Of a DNA stretch of 61,851 nt, positions 55,153 through 61,146 are shown in pieces. A program made the position numbers and the translations under genes. This stretch comes from an uncultured Bacteroidales bacterium (GTDB lineage Bacteria; Bacteroidota; Bacteroidia; Bacteroidales; F082). Position 1 is the first letter of the stretch. Each line of letters opens with the position of its first letter. Location: the NCBI GenBank assembly GCA_905236635.1, contig CAJOCJ010000008.1, positions 1 through 61,851 on the forward strand, given 5' to 3'. Below the pieces are notes generated by a model that ran no database searches, was not told the DNA's origin, and was given only the letters and a program-made list of their open reading frames with translations.

Positions 55153-55362
55153 TAAAAATGAAAAAAAACAATACGAAACAGAAATAAGATAAAACATTGA
55201 CATAATTAGATAGCGTTTTCGCTTGCTTTAATCTCTTGAAGTTCCACAAACAAGATAATCATTGGCAAAGCTGTAAACGCTCACGGAGAATTCGTGGGCT
55301 TTGCTTGTTGATTATCGGGTCGTGGAACACCTAAGAGATTCAAGGAATGTCCCACGATTTTT
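55153..55362 (+). ncRNA. Rod-shaped structured RNA, possibly 6S-like
   Basis: The region folds by eye into one long interrupted hairpin. TTAATCTCTT (55228-55237) pairs with AAGAGATT-C-AA (55333-55343). GTTCCAC (55241-55247) pairs with GTGGAAC (55322-55328). GATAATCA (55254-55261) pairs with TGATTATC (55309-55316), and GCAAAGC (55265-55271) with GCTTTGC (55298-55304). A small apical stem is formed by CACG and CGTG. The stems are separated by internal loops of 3 to 6 bases. A T-run (ATTTTTTATTT) follows at about 55358, and a consensus -7 box lies upstream. No reading frame fits. A rod with internal loops is the shape of 6S RNA, but no conserved 6S sequence was recognised. The 5' end is inferred from the promoter; the part from 55153 to 55190 is unstructured. 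Confidence 0.5.
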
Positions 55363-55417
55363 TATTTAAATGACAAATAACTAACAGTTGCGCCCGACAC
55401 GGATTAGGGAATGTATA

Positions 55418-56200
55418 ATGAAAAAGACTTTATTTCTTCTTGTAATCTCCTTTATATTAACATCATGTTCTCAGTCAATATATTATCAAATGTATCAAAC
55501 CAAACCAATAACTGAAAACATATCGGTTAAAGAAAACGCATTGGTGTTTGAAGATGACAATTGCATTATCCTATATGACTTTTGGGGAGAAAATGGTGAT
55601 ATGGGATTTATTGTTTACAATAAAAATGTGGAAAATGTATATTTACATTTAGATGAATGCTTCTATGTTGCAAATGGCTTTGCTTATGATTATTATCAAA
55701 ATAGAATATACTCAAGTAGCAGTACTTCTGTGTTATCTTCAACGATCTCATTCACATCAGGAAGCTATTCAAGTGCTGAAAAAAGGATTATATGTATTCC
55801 ATCACAAAGTTCGAAAAAGATTTCTGAATTTACTATAAATTCGCAACTATATAAGGATTGCGACATTGCTCTTTATCCTGGCAAAAAAGATAACAATACT
55901 CTGGAGTTTACAAAAGAAAACAGTCCGTTTGTTTTTGGCAATATATTGGCTTATTCAATCGGTGATTCTGAAACATTAAATCGTATATATAATGACTTTT
56001 ATGTTTCGAAAATCTCAAATTATCCACTTGATGTCATCACAACAGAAGTTCCACAAGAATTATGTGGTAAACAACTACAGTATAAAAAAGAACGAGTTTT
56101 CAAAAACTCAGGTCCTGATCAATTCTATATCCAATACAATTATGATTATCGTTATGATGATAAACCTGATAATCCAATGTATTATGATCGATATTATTAA
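55418..56200 (+). CDS. Putative lipoprotein of unknown function
   Basis: The 260-residue product starts MKKTLFLLVISFILTSCSQ, a lipoprotein signal with lipobox LTSC and the lipidated Cys at residue 17. The rest is soluble, rich in Tyr, Asn and Ser, and ends in a Tyr/Asp-rich tail (YNYDYRYDDKPDNPMYYDRYY). No known domain is recognised. ATG 55418 is preferred to an in-frame TTG at 55388, because the lipobox position fits only the later start. The gene is strongly AT-rich and lies behind the structured RNA, in the accessory stretch. A weak terminator follows the stop. Confidence 0.78.
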   Translation: MKKTLFLLVISFILTSCSQSIYYQMYQTKPITENISVKENALVFEDDNCIILYDFWGENGDMGFIVYNKNVENVYLHLDECFYVANGFAYDYYQNRIYSSSSTSVLSSTISFTSGSYSSAEKRIICIPSQSSKKISEFTINSQLYKDCDIALYPGKKDNNTLEFTKENSPFVFGNILAYSIGDSETLNRIYNDFYVSKISNYPLDVITTEVPQELCGKQLQYKKERVFKNSGPDQFYIQYNYDYRYDDKPDNPMYYDRYY

Positions 56201-56226
56201 GTTTTGACAAAGATAGAATAAGGAAT

Positions 56227-56252
56227 CTCCAAGTTGTTGGGGTTTTCTTTTT
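56227..56252 (+). terminator. Probable intrinsic terminator of the lipoprotein gene
   Basis: CTCCAA pairs with TTGGGG (one T-G pair) around a GTTG loop, followed by TTTTCTTTTTTC. The stem is short. Confidence 0.55.
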
Positions 56253-56324
56253 TCATCAATAAACTAATAACAGCCTATTTTTCAAAAAATTCGCAAAAAG
56301 TCGAATTTTGTAAAATATTTTTAT

Positions 56325-56332
56325 TATCTTTG
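56325..56332 (+). promoter_or_regulatory. Promoter -7 element for higBA, 4 bases before the start codon
   Basis: TATCTTTG ends at 56332 and the GTG start of higB is at 56337. The transcription start expected for such a box falls at or within the start codon. Confidence 0.7.
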
Positions 56333-56336
56333 CAGC

Positions 56337-56654
56337 GTGAAAGTTACTTTTGATAAGACATATTTGAAGGATTTGTACGAGAAAGGGAAGACGGAGGACA
56401 AAAAACACCGTTTTCAGCCTGATATTGTCAAAAGATACCAACAAAGAATAAAGACTTTGACTGATGCGCCAAGGATAGAGACATTGTATCAGATTAAAGC
56501 CTTGAATTATGAGGTTTTGAGTGGAGAAAAGGAAGGTATCTCATCAATCAGAGCAAATGACAAGTATCGTATTGAGTTTATGGTTGAGAATGTCTTTGAA
56601 AATCAAATAGTAACAATATGTAATATTTTGGAATTGTCAAACCATTATAAATAA
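56337..56654 (+). CDS. higB: HigB-type RelE-superfamily toxin
   Basis: HigB toxins are ribosome-dependent mRNA endonucleases. The 105-residue protein matches the HigB group that pairs with a longer HigA: MKVTFDKTYLKDLYEKGKTE, KHRFQPDIVKRYQQRI, LNYEVLSGEKEGISSIRAND and KYRIEFMVENVFENQIVTIC. The start is GTG, since the sequence from residue 1 is conserved in the family and no ATG is available. It lies only 4 bases after the -7 promoter box, so the mRNA may be leaderless. The antitoxin gene follows after 4 bases. The toxin precedes the antitoxin, as is usual for higBA. Confidence 0.88.
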   Translation: MKVTFDKTYLKDLYEKGKTEDKKHRFQPDIVKRYQQRIKTLTDAPRIETLYQIKALNYEVLSGEKEGISSIRANDKYRIEFMVENVFENQIVTICNILELSNHYK

Positions 56655-56658
56655 AGTT

Positions 56659-57006
56659 ATGAGCATCGCTATTGAAAATATTGATCCGAAGATGATTGCC
56701 AACAACTTGTTGCCATCCGAGCCAGTTCATCCCGGCCTCCTGCTGAAAGAAGAGATTGAATATCGAGGCATTTCGCAGAAACAGCTGGCGCAACAGATGA
56801 GCGTTTCATATACCGTTTTGAATGAGATTCTTAATGGAAAGAGGCCAATTTCAACAGATTATGCACTTTATATTGAGGCAGCATTGGGAATTGACGCACA
56901 GCTTTGGATTAAGATGCAGGCCGACTATAACTTGCAGGTTGCAAAAAATGACTATAATGTTCTGAAGCACATTCACAATATCAGGAAAATTGCCGCTGTG
57001 CTCTGA
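56659..57006 (+). CDS. higA: HigA-family antitoxin, XRE-type helix-turn-helix
   Basis: The 115-residue protein has the HigA layout: a short N-terminal arm, then HPGLLLKEEIEYRGISQKQLAQQMSVSYTVLNEILNGKRPIS (the helix-turn-helix, about residues 25-65), and ALGIDAQLWIKMQADYNLQVAKN. It neutralises HigB and represses the operon by binding its promoter. The last 26 bases of the gene overlap the 3' end of prmC on the opposite strand, so the last eight codons serve both genes. Confidence 0.9.
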   Translation: MSIAIENIDPKMIANNLLPSEPVHPGLLLKEEIEYRGISQKQLAQQMSVSYTVLNEILNGKRPISTDYALYIEAALGIDAQLWIKMQADYNLQVAKNDYNVLKHIHNIRKIAAVL

Positions 57007-57877
57007 CAACCCTATCTTTTCCCATGAAATCCCTGATGATTTCAACGTTTTTAAAACCTTTCTCACGGCATAATTCAGCTGTCTCATTGCCAAATTTTTC
57101 ATTGATTTCAAACCAAATCTGGCCATCGGGTTTCAGCGCCTTTTGTGCAAATTCCAGGATTTTTCTGTAGAAAATCAAAGGGTCGCTGTCGGCGACAAAC
57201 AACGCCGTCGATGGCTCGTAATCCAACACGTTGGCTCGCATCTCTGATTTTTCGCTCTCGCAGACGTAAGGTGGGTTGGAAACAATTATATCAAATTGTT
57301 GAGACGCACAACCGTGCGTCTTTACATGGGGATTCAAAATATCATCCAGCACAAAATGCACGCTAACCCCATTCGCATCGGCGTTCTTTCTCGCCACCTC
57401 CAAGGCCTTTTCGGAAACGTCAACGGCGGTGACGTCGCTGTCTGGTATCAATTTCGCGAGGCTGATGGCAATACAACCCGAACCGGTGCCGATGTCCAAT
57501 ATGGAATATGATGGGGATGTGGCGCGCCGCATCCCTGCAGATGAAACAATCATTTCCACCATTTCCTGTGTCTCCGGCCTCGGAATCAGCACGCTATCGT
57601 TCACAAAAAACCGCATCCCGCAAAACTCCGTCTCACCTAAAACATATTGCACGGGCTTGTTTTTCAACAGCTCCTTCACCGCGAAATGCAACGTCAACAG
57701 CTCCGATTCACTCAAACGCAGGTCGGGCTCTAACGCGATTCTCACCCTGTCGATATTGAAATAATGCTTCAACACTATCATTATCAATGCGTTGGCCTCG
57801 TCGGGACCGTAAATCGACTCCAACTGGCTCGCATAATACTTGCGACAGTCCCGAACAGAATTTGATGGTGTTTTCAC
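56981..57877 (-). CDS. prmC: Release-factor glutamine N5-methyltransferase with two in-frame palindromes
   Basis: PrmC methylates the glutamine of the GGQ motif of release factors RF1 and RF2. The N-terminal helical domain (residues 1-90) and the SAM-binding motif ILDIGTGSGCIAISLA are present, as is the catalytic NPPY in FDIIVSNPPYVCESE. At 298 residues it is a little longer than usual, and two 28-nt palindromes account for the extra length. One adds VKTHGCASQ just before the NPPY strand. The other adds AGMRRATSP before the SAM motif. The start is GTG at 57877, only 4 bases after the -7 box. Its 3' end overlaps higA by 26 bases. Confidence 0.93.
   Translation of the reverse strand: MKTPSNSVRDCRKYYASQLESIYGPDEANALIMIVLKHYFNIDRVRIALEPDLRLSESELLTLHFAVKELLKNKPVQYVLGETEFCGMRFFVNDSVLIPRPETQEMVEMIVSSAGMRRATSPSYSILDIGTGSGCIAISLAKLIPDSDVTAVDVSEKALEVARKNADANGVSVHFVLDDILNPHVKTHGCASQQFDIIVSNPPYVCESEKSEMRANVLDYEPSTALFVADSDPLIFYRKILEFAQKALKPDGQIWFEINEKFGNETAELCREKGFKNVEIIRDFMGKDRVVRAQRQFS
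57298..57325. repeat. 28-nt palindrome, copy 5, in frame inside prmC
   Basis: Arms GTTGAGACGCAC and GTGCGTCTTTAC flank AACC, a slightly decayed copy. On the coding strand it reads GTA AAG ACG CAC ..., giving Val-Lys-Thr-His-Gly-Cys-Ala-Ser-Gln directly before the strand that carries NPPY. Confidence 0.88.
57511..57538. repeat. 28-nt palindrome, copy 6, in frame inside prmC
   Basis: Arms ATGGGGATG and CATCCCTGC flank the TGGCGCGCCG centre shared with copies 1 and 3. On the coding strand it yields Ala-Gly-Met-Arg-Arg-Ala-Thr-Ser-Pro, in the loop before the first strand of the methyltransferase core. Confidence 0.88.
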
Positions 57878-57881
57878 ACTG

Positions 57882-57889
57882 CAAAGATA
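57882..57889 (-). promoter_or_regulatory. Promoter -7 element for prmC (minus strand), 4 bases before GTG
   Basis: CAAAGATA on the plus strand reads TATCTTTG on the minus strand. The context TATCTTTGCAGTGTG is nearly identical to that of higB (TATCTTTGCAGCGTG). Confidence 0.7.
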
Positions 57890-57895
57890 TGAAAA

Positions 57896-57973
57896 AGTCT
57901 TTAGTCTCTAGTTTTTAGTCTTTAGTTAGTGTAAATTTTAATACTAAAGTCTAAAGACTAGAGACCAAAGACT
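57896..57973. repeat. CTAAAGACT inverted repeat between divergent genes
   Basis: The left arm 57896-57926 and right arm 57943-57973 pair at 28 of 31 positions around a 16-base AT-rich loop. It fills the gap between the divergent prmC and IMPACT-family promoters, and ends 9 bases before the second of these. Confidence 0.92.
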
Positions 57974-57982
57974 AAAAATTAT

Positions 57983-57990
57983 TATCTTTG
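57983..57990 (+). promoter_or_regulatory. Promoter -7 element for the IMPACT-family gene
   Basis: TATCTTTG ends 15 bases before the GTG at 58006. Its -33 region is the right arm of the inverted repeat. Confidence 0.68.
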
Positions 57991-58005
57991 CAAAAAATTT
58001 CAACG

Positions 58006-58620
58006 GTGTTATTTGAGGATTCATACAAGGTCGTGACCACGAAAGGCGAGGGGCTCTACAAAGAGAAGGGCTCCAAGTTCATCGCGGAGGCGTTTCCTGT
58101 GCATTCGGAGGCGGAGGTGAAAGAGCACGTCGCCGAGATAAAGAAAAAATATTTCGACGCCAAACACCACTGCTACGCCTTCATGATAGGTCCCGACAAG
58201 GCTTGCTACCGCTCGAGCGACGACGGCGAGCCTTCTGGCACTGCCGGCAAACCTATTCTGAATCAGATTCTCTCGAAAGACGTCACCAACGTGTGCGTCG
58301 TCGTGACACGTTACTTCGGCGGACAGCTGCTCGGCGTGCCAGGTCTCATCAACGCCTATAAAACCTCAGCGAGAGAGGCTCTCGACAACTGCACCGTTGT
58401 CGAAAAAACCATCGACGAGGTGTATTCCCTAGAGTTTGACTACCCCCTCCTCAACGACGTGATGCGAATCCTCAAAGACGAAAATCTTGAACAACAGAAC
58501 CCAAAATTCGAGATGAATTGTTACCTTGAAATCTCAATACGGCAAAGCAATTCCGACAGGATTGTCGAAAAATTGAAGCGAATTTTCGGAGTGACCGTGA
58601 AATATCTCAAAACCATTTAA
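58006..58620 (+). CDS. IMPACT/YigZ family protein
   Basis: The YigZ/IMPACT N-terminal domain is clear: KGSKFIAEAFPVHSEAEVKEHV, then KHHCYAFMIGPDKACYRSSDDGEPSGTAGKPIL, then VCVVVTRYFGGQLLGVPGLINAYKTSAREAL. A DUF1949-type C-terminal domain follows (about 135-204). The family is linked to translation control in eukaryotes and has no settled bacterial role. The start GTG 58006 is chosen because an in-frame TTG at 57988 lies inside the promoter. The resulting protein has 204 residues, the usual length. No gene lies between it and dnaA; the 185-base gap is AT-rich and I see no DnaA boxes in it. Confidence 0.9.
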   Translation: MLFEDSYKVVTTKGEGLYKEKGSKFIAEAFPVHSEAEVKEHVAEIKKKYFDAKHHCYAFMIGPDKACYRSSDDGEPSGTAGKPILNQILSKDVTNVCVVVTRYFGGQLLGVPGLINAYKTSAREALDNCTVVEKTIDEVYSLEFDYPLLNDVMRILKDENLEQQNPKFEMNCYLEISIRQSNSDRIVEKLKRIFGVTVKYLKTI

Positions 58621-58805
58621 AATCAAATATTTAGGGCGATTTTTACCCCATTTTTTGCGAAATCCTCGTAATATAAAACGAAAAAAATTAATAATCAATA
58701 CAAAAATAATATTTTTATTAACTTTTTTCTGTTGATATTTGTATCGTCAAAGTACAACAAAAACGAGTATCATAACCGATTGATTTTAATATAGTTGAGT
58801 TTTTG

Positions 58806-60248
58806 ATGGGTAGAAATTTGTTTGAAATATGGGAAGATTGTCTCTCGATGATTCGCGAGAACGTTCCGGCGCAGGCTTTCTCGACTTGGTTCGAGCCTAT
58901 AAAGCCTGTCGACTACCGTAACGGTCTCCTTACCATCCAGGTGCCGTCTGACTTTTTCTACGATTATCTCGAGACTCATTATATAAAGGTGTTGAAAGCC
59001 ACCATCCGCAAGGTACTTGGTCCGGAAGGCAAACTCGAATACTCCATCATGATGGACAACAACGAGAATAAGCCTGTGGTGGTCAAGCAGCCGTCGGTGG
59101 ACCGCACCAACACCAAGAATCCGCCTAAGCAGATACAGATCGATTTTGAAAATGTCGAGCAAAAAATCTTGAACCCGTTTGCTCTGCCTGGTATCAAAAA
59201 AGTCGATATCGCGTCGAACCTCAACGAAAATTACTGCATGGAGAATTTCGTGGTGGGAGAGTGCAACCGCGTGGCATACGAGGCTGGTCTCGCTGTGGCG
59301 AAAAATCCAGGCAGGACCTCGTTTAACCCAATGTTCGTGTTCAGTCCGACAGGTATGGGCAAGACTCATATCTGCCAGGCCATAGGCCTCGAGACAAAGA
59401 AATATCACCCCGAGCTCACGGTGCTGTACGTCAATGCGGAACAGTTCTTGATGCAGTTTCAGGCCTCATGTCGTAACAACAACAGCCCCAACAAGAGTAA
59501 CCGTGATGACTTCGTGCATTTCTACCAGATGATAGACGTGCTTATCATCGACGACATACAGTTCCTCTCGGGCAAAGCTAAGACACAGGATACACTCTTC
59601 CATATCTTCAACCATCTGCAGCAGACTGGCAAGCAGCTCATCTTCACCTGCGACAAGCCGCCGGCGGAGATCAAAGACATGGAACAACGCCTCATCTCGC
59701 GTTTCAAATGGGGTCTTTCAGCTGAGATGTCGATGCCTGATGTCGAGACACGACGCAACATCCTGAAACGCAAGGCCTACAACGAGGGCGTGGAGCTCCC
59801 CGAAGACGTGGTGAACTACATAGCGGAACATATCAAAACCAACGTGCGCGAGATGGAAGGATTCCTGATATCGCTCATAGCGCAGTCGTCGCTAAACCGC
59901 AAATCCATCACCATAAGCCTCGCCAAACAGATGGTGGAACGTTTCGTCAACAACTCGAACCGCGAAATAACCATCACCTATATTATTAATGCAGTGTGCG
60001 AGGAGATGGGCACCTCACAGGCCGATTTCTTCACTAAGTCGAGAAAACGCAACATCGTACAGGCACGCCAGCTCTCTATGTATTTCTCAAAGAAATATAC
60101 CAAGGCTCCTCTTACGGTGATAGGCGAGCAGTGCGGAGGCAAAGACCATGCCACCGTCATCCACGCGCTCAAGACCGTCGCCAACCTCCTCGACACAGAC
60201 AAACAGTTCCGTGCCGTGGCCGACAAGATCGAGCAGACACTCCTATAA
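58806..60248 (+). CDS. dnaA: Chromosomal replication initiator protein DnaA
   Basis: DnaA opens the replication origin. The four domains are present: domain I (1-75; LFEIWEDCLSMIRENVPAQA), a linker, the AAA+ domain (about 140-355), and domain IV with the box-binding GGKDHATVIHALKTV. Walker B is VLIIDDIQFLSGK. The Walker A region reads SPTGMGKT at residues 180-187, with Ser at the position usually held by Gly, while the GKT is intact. A short insert, SPNKSNRDD, follows RNNN. The length of 480 residues is normal. ATG 58806 is preferred over the TTG one codon upstream. The RsmI-like gene follows after 5 bases. Confidence 0.96.
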   Translation: MGRNLFEIWEDCLSMIRENVPAQAFSTWFEPIKPVDYRNGLLTIQVPSDFFYDYLETHYIKVLKATIRKVLGPEGKLEYSIMMDNNENKPVVVKQPSVDRTNTKNPPKQIQIDFENVEQKILNPFALPGIKKVDIASNLNENYCMENFVVGECNRVAYEAGLAVAKNPGRTSFNPMFVFSPTGMGKTHICQAIGLETKKYHPELTVLYVNAEQFLMQFQASCRNNNSPNKSNRDDFVHFYQMIDVLIIDDIQFLSGKAKTQDTLFHIFNHLQQTGKQLIFTCDKPPAEIKDMEQRLISRFKWGLSAEMSMPDVETRRNILKRKAYNEGVELPEDVVNYIAEHIKTNVREMEGFLISLIAQSSLNRKSITISLAKQMVERFVNNSNREITITYIINAVCEEMGTSQADFFTKSRKRNIVQARQLSMYFSKKYTKAPLTVIGEQCGGKDHATVIHALKTVANLLDTDKQFRAVADKIEQTLL

Positions 60249-60253
60249 TTAAT

Positions 60254-60991
60254 ATGAATCAGCAATTTGGAAAACTTTACCTCGTGCCGACGCTCCTCGG
60301 AGCCACCTCGGCCGAACATGTCATACCCGCAGGCACACTAGAGATAGTGAGGACGCTACGTTTCTTCGTGGTGGAGAATGTCCGCACTGCTCGCCGTATG
60401 CTCAGCAAGATGCAGATGCCTTGTCCCATCGACGAGCTCACCTTCGTCGAACTCGACAAACACAACCCACAGAACCCCGACCTGATGACTTACCTCGGTG
60501 AAGCCCTCGGCGGCAATGACATAGGGCTGATGTCGGAAGCAGGTACTCCTTGTGTAGCCGACCCTGGTGCCTTGATAGTCGAGCTCGCTCACCAAGCGGG
60601 GATTCAAGTGGTGCCTCTTACCGGTCCCAACGCCATGATCCTCGCTCTGATGGCCTCGGGCTTCAACGGACAGTCGTTCTGTTTCCATGGCTACCTGCCG
60701 ATAAAGAACCCGGAACGTGTCCAGAAGATAAAGGCATTGGAACGCCAGTCGCTGGCTAACGATGAGACCGAGATGTTCATCGAGACACCCTTCCGTAACA
60801 ACGCCATGATAGAGGAACTGGTGAAGAACTGCCACCCGAACACCATGCTCTGCGTGGCAAGCGATATCACCATGGAAGACGAAAAAATAGTTAGCAGGCC
60901 AATTTCCGAATGGGAAAAAATGAAATATGACTGGAACAAAAAACCTGCCGTATTCTTGATTTATTGTGACAAATACAGAAGCAAGTATTAA
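60254..60991 (+). CDS. RsmI-related tetrapyrrole-methylase-fold SAM methyltransferase
   Basis: The 245-residue protein has the tetrapyrrole methylase fold: GKLYLVPTLLGATSAE, then LMSEAGTPCVADPGALIVELAHQAGIQVVPLTGPNAMILALMASGFNG, then FCFHGYLPIK and TEMFIETPFRNNAMIEEL. These blocks align with RsmI, which methylates the 2'-hydroxyl of C1402 in 16S rRNA. However, the N-terminal motif differs from RsmI (GATSAEHVIP in place of GNLEDITxRA), and the C-terminal domain is short. It is therefore a divergent member whose substrate is uncertain. ATG 60254 is chosen, 5 bases after the dnaA stop; an open frame extends upstream but lies inside dnaA. Confidence 0.82.
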   Translation: MNQQFGKLYLVPTLLGATSAEHVIPAGTLEIVRTLRFFVVENVRTARRMLSKMQMPCPIDELTFVELDKHNPQNPDLMTYLGEALGGNDIGLMSEAGTPCVADPGALIVELAHQAGIQVVPLTGPNAMILALMASGFNGQSFCFHGYLPIKNPERVQKIKALERQSLANDETEMFIETPFRNNAMIEELVKNCHPNTMLCVASDITMEDEKIVSRPISEWEKMKYDWNKKPAVFLIYCDKYRSKY

Positions 60992-61021
60992 TTTTTTTTT
61001 GTAAAAAAAATAACAAAAAAA

Positions 61022-61052
61022 GTTGCACATATTGAAAAATATATTATATTTG
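61022..61052 (+). promoter_or_regulatory. Promoter for the cleaved-adhesin gene
   Basis: GTTG (61022-61025) and TATATTTG (61045-61052) are separated by 19 bases. The leader of about 88 bases contains TTAATGGC and repeats of TTAAC, without a clear hairpin. Confidence 0.75.
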
Positions 61053-61146
61053 CAGTCTGAATAGTATAATTAAACAGTTAATGGCTTAAAAATTAACGGA
61101 AAAAAATTTGACAATTAACATTATTATTAACCTAAAAATTAACATT

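Noticed and set aside
55153..55362. tmRNA or signal-recognition-particle RNA
   Set aside because: No tRNA-like ends, tag peptide or conserved SRP loop (GGAAGGNAGCA type) is present.
58621..58805. Replication origin upstream of dnaA
   Set aside because: The 185-base gap is AT-rich but no TTATCCACA-like boxes were found on either strand, so no origin is claimed.
60131..60253. N-terminal extension of the RsmI-like protein
   Set aside because: It lies inside dnaA in another frame and is Arg/Pro-rich; the family homology starts at ATG 60254.
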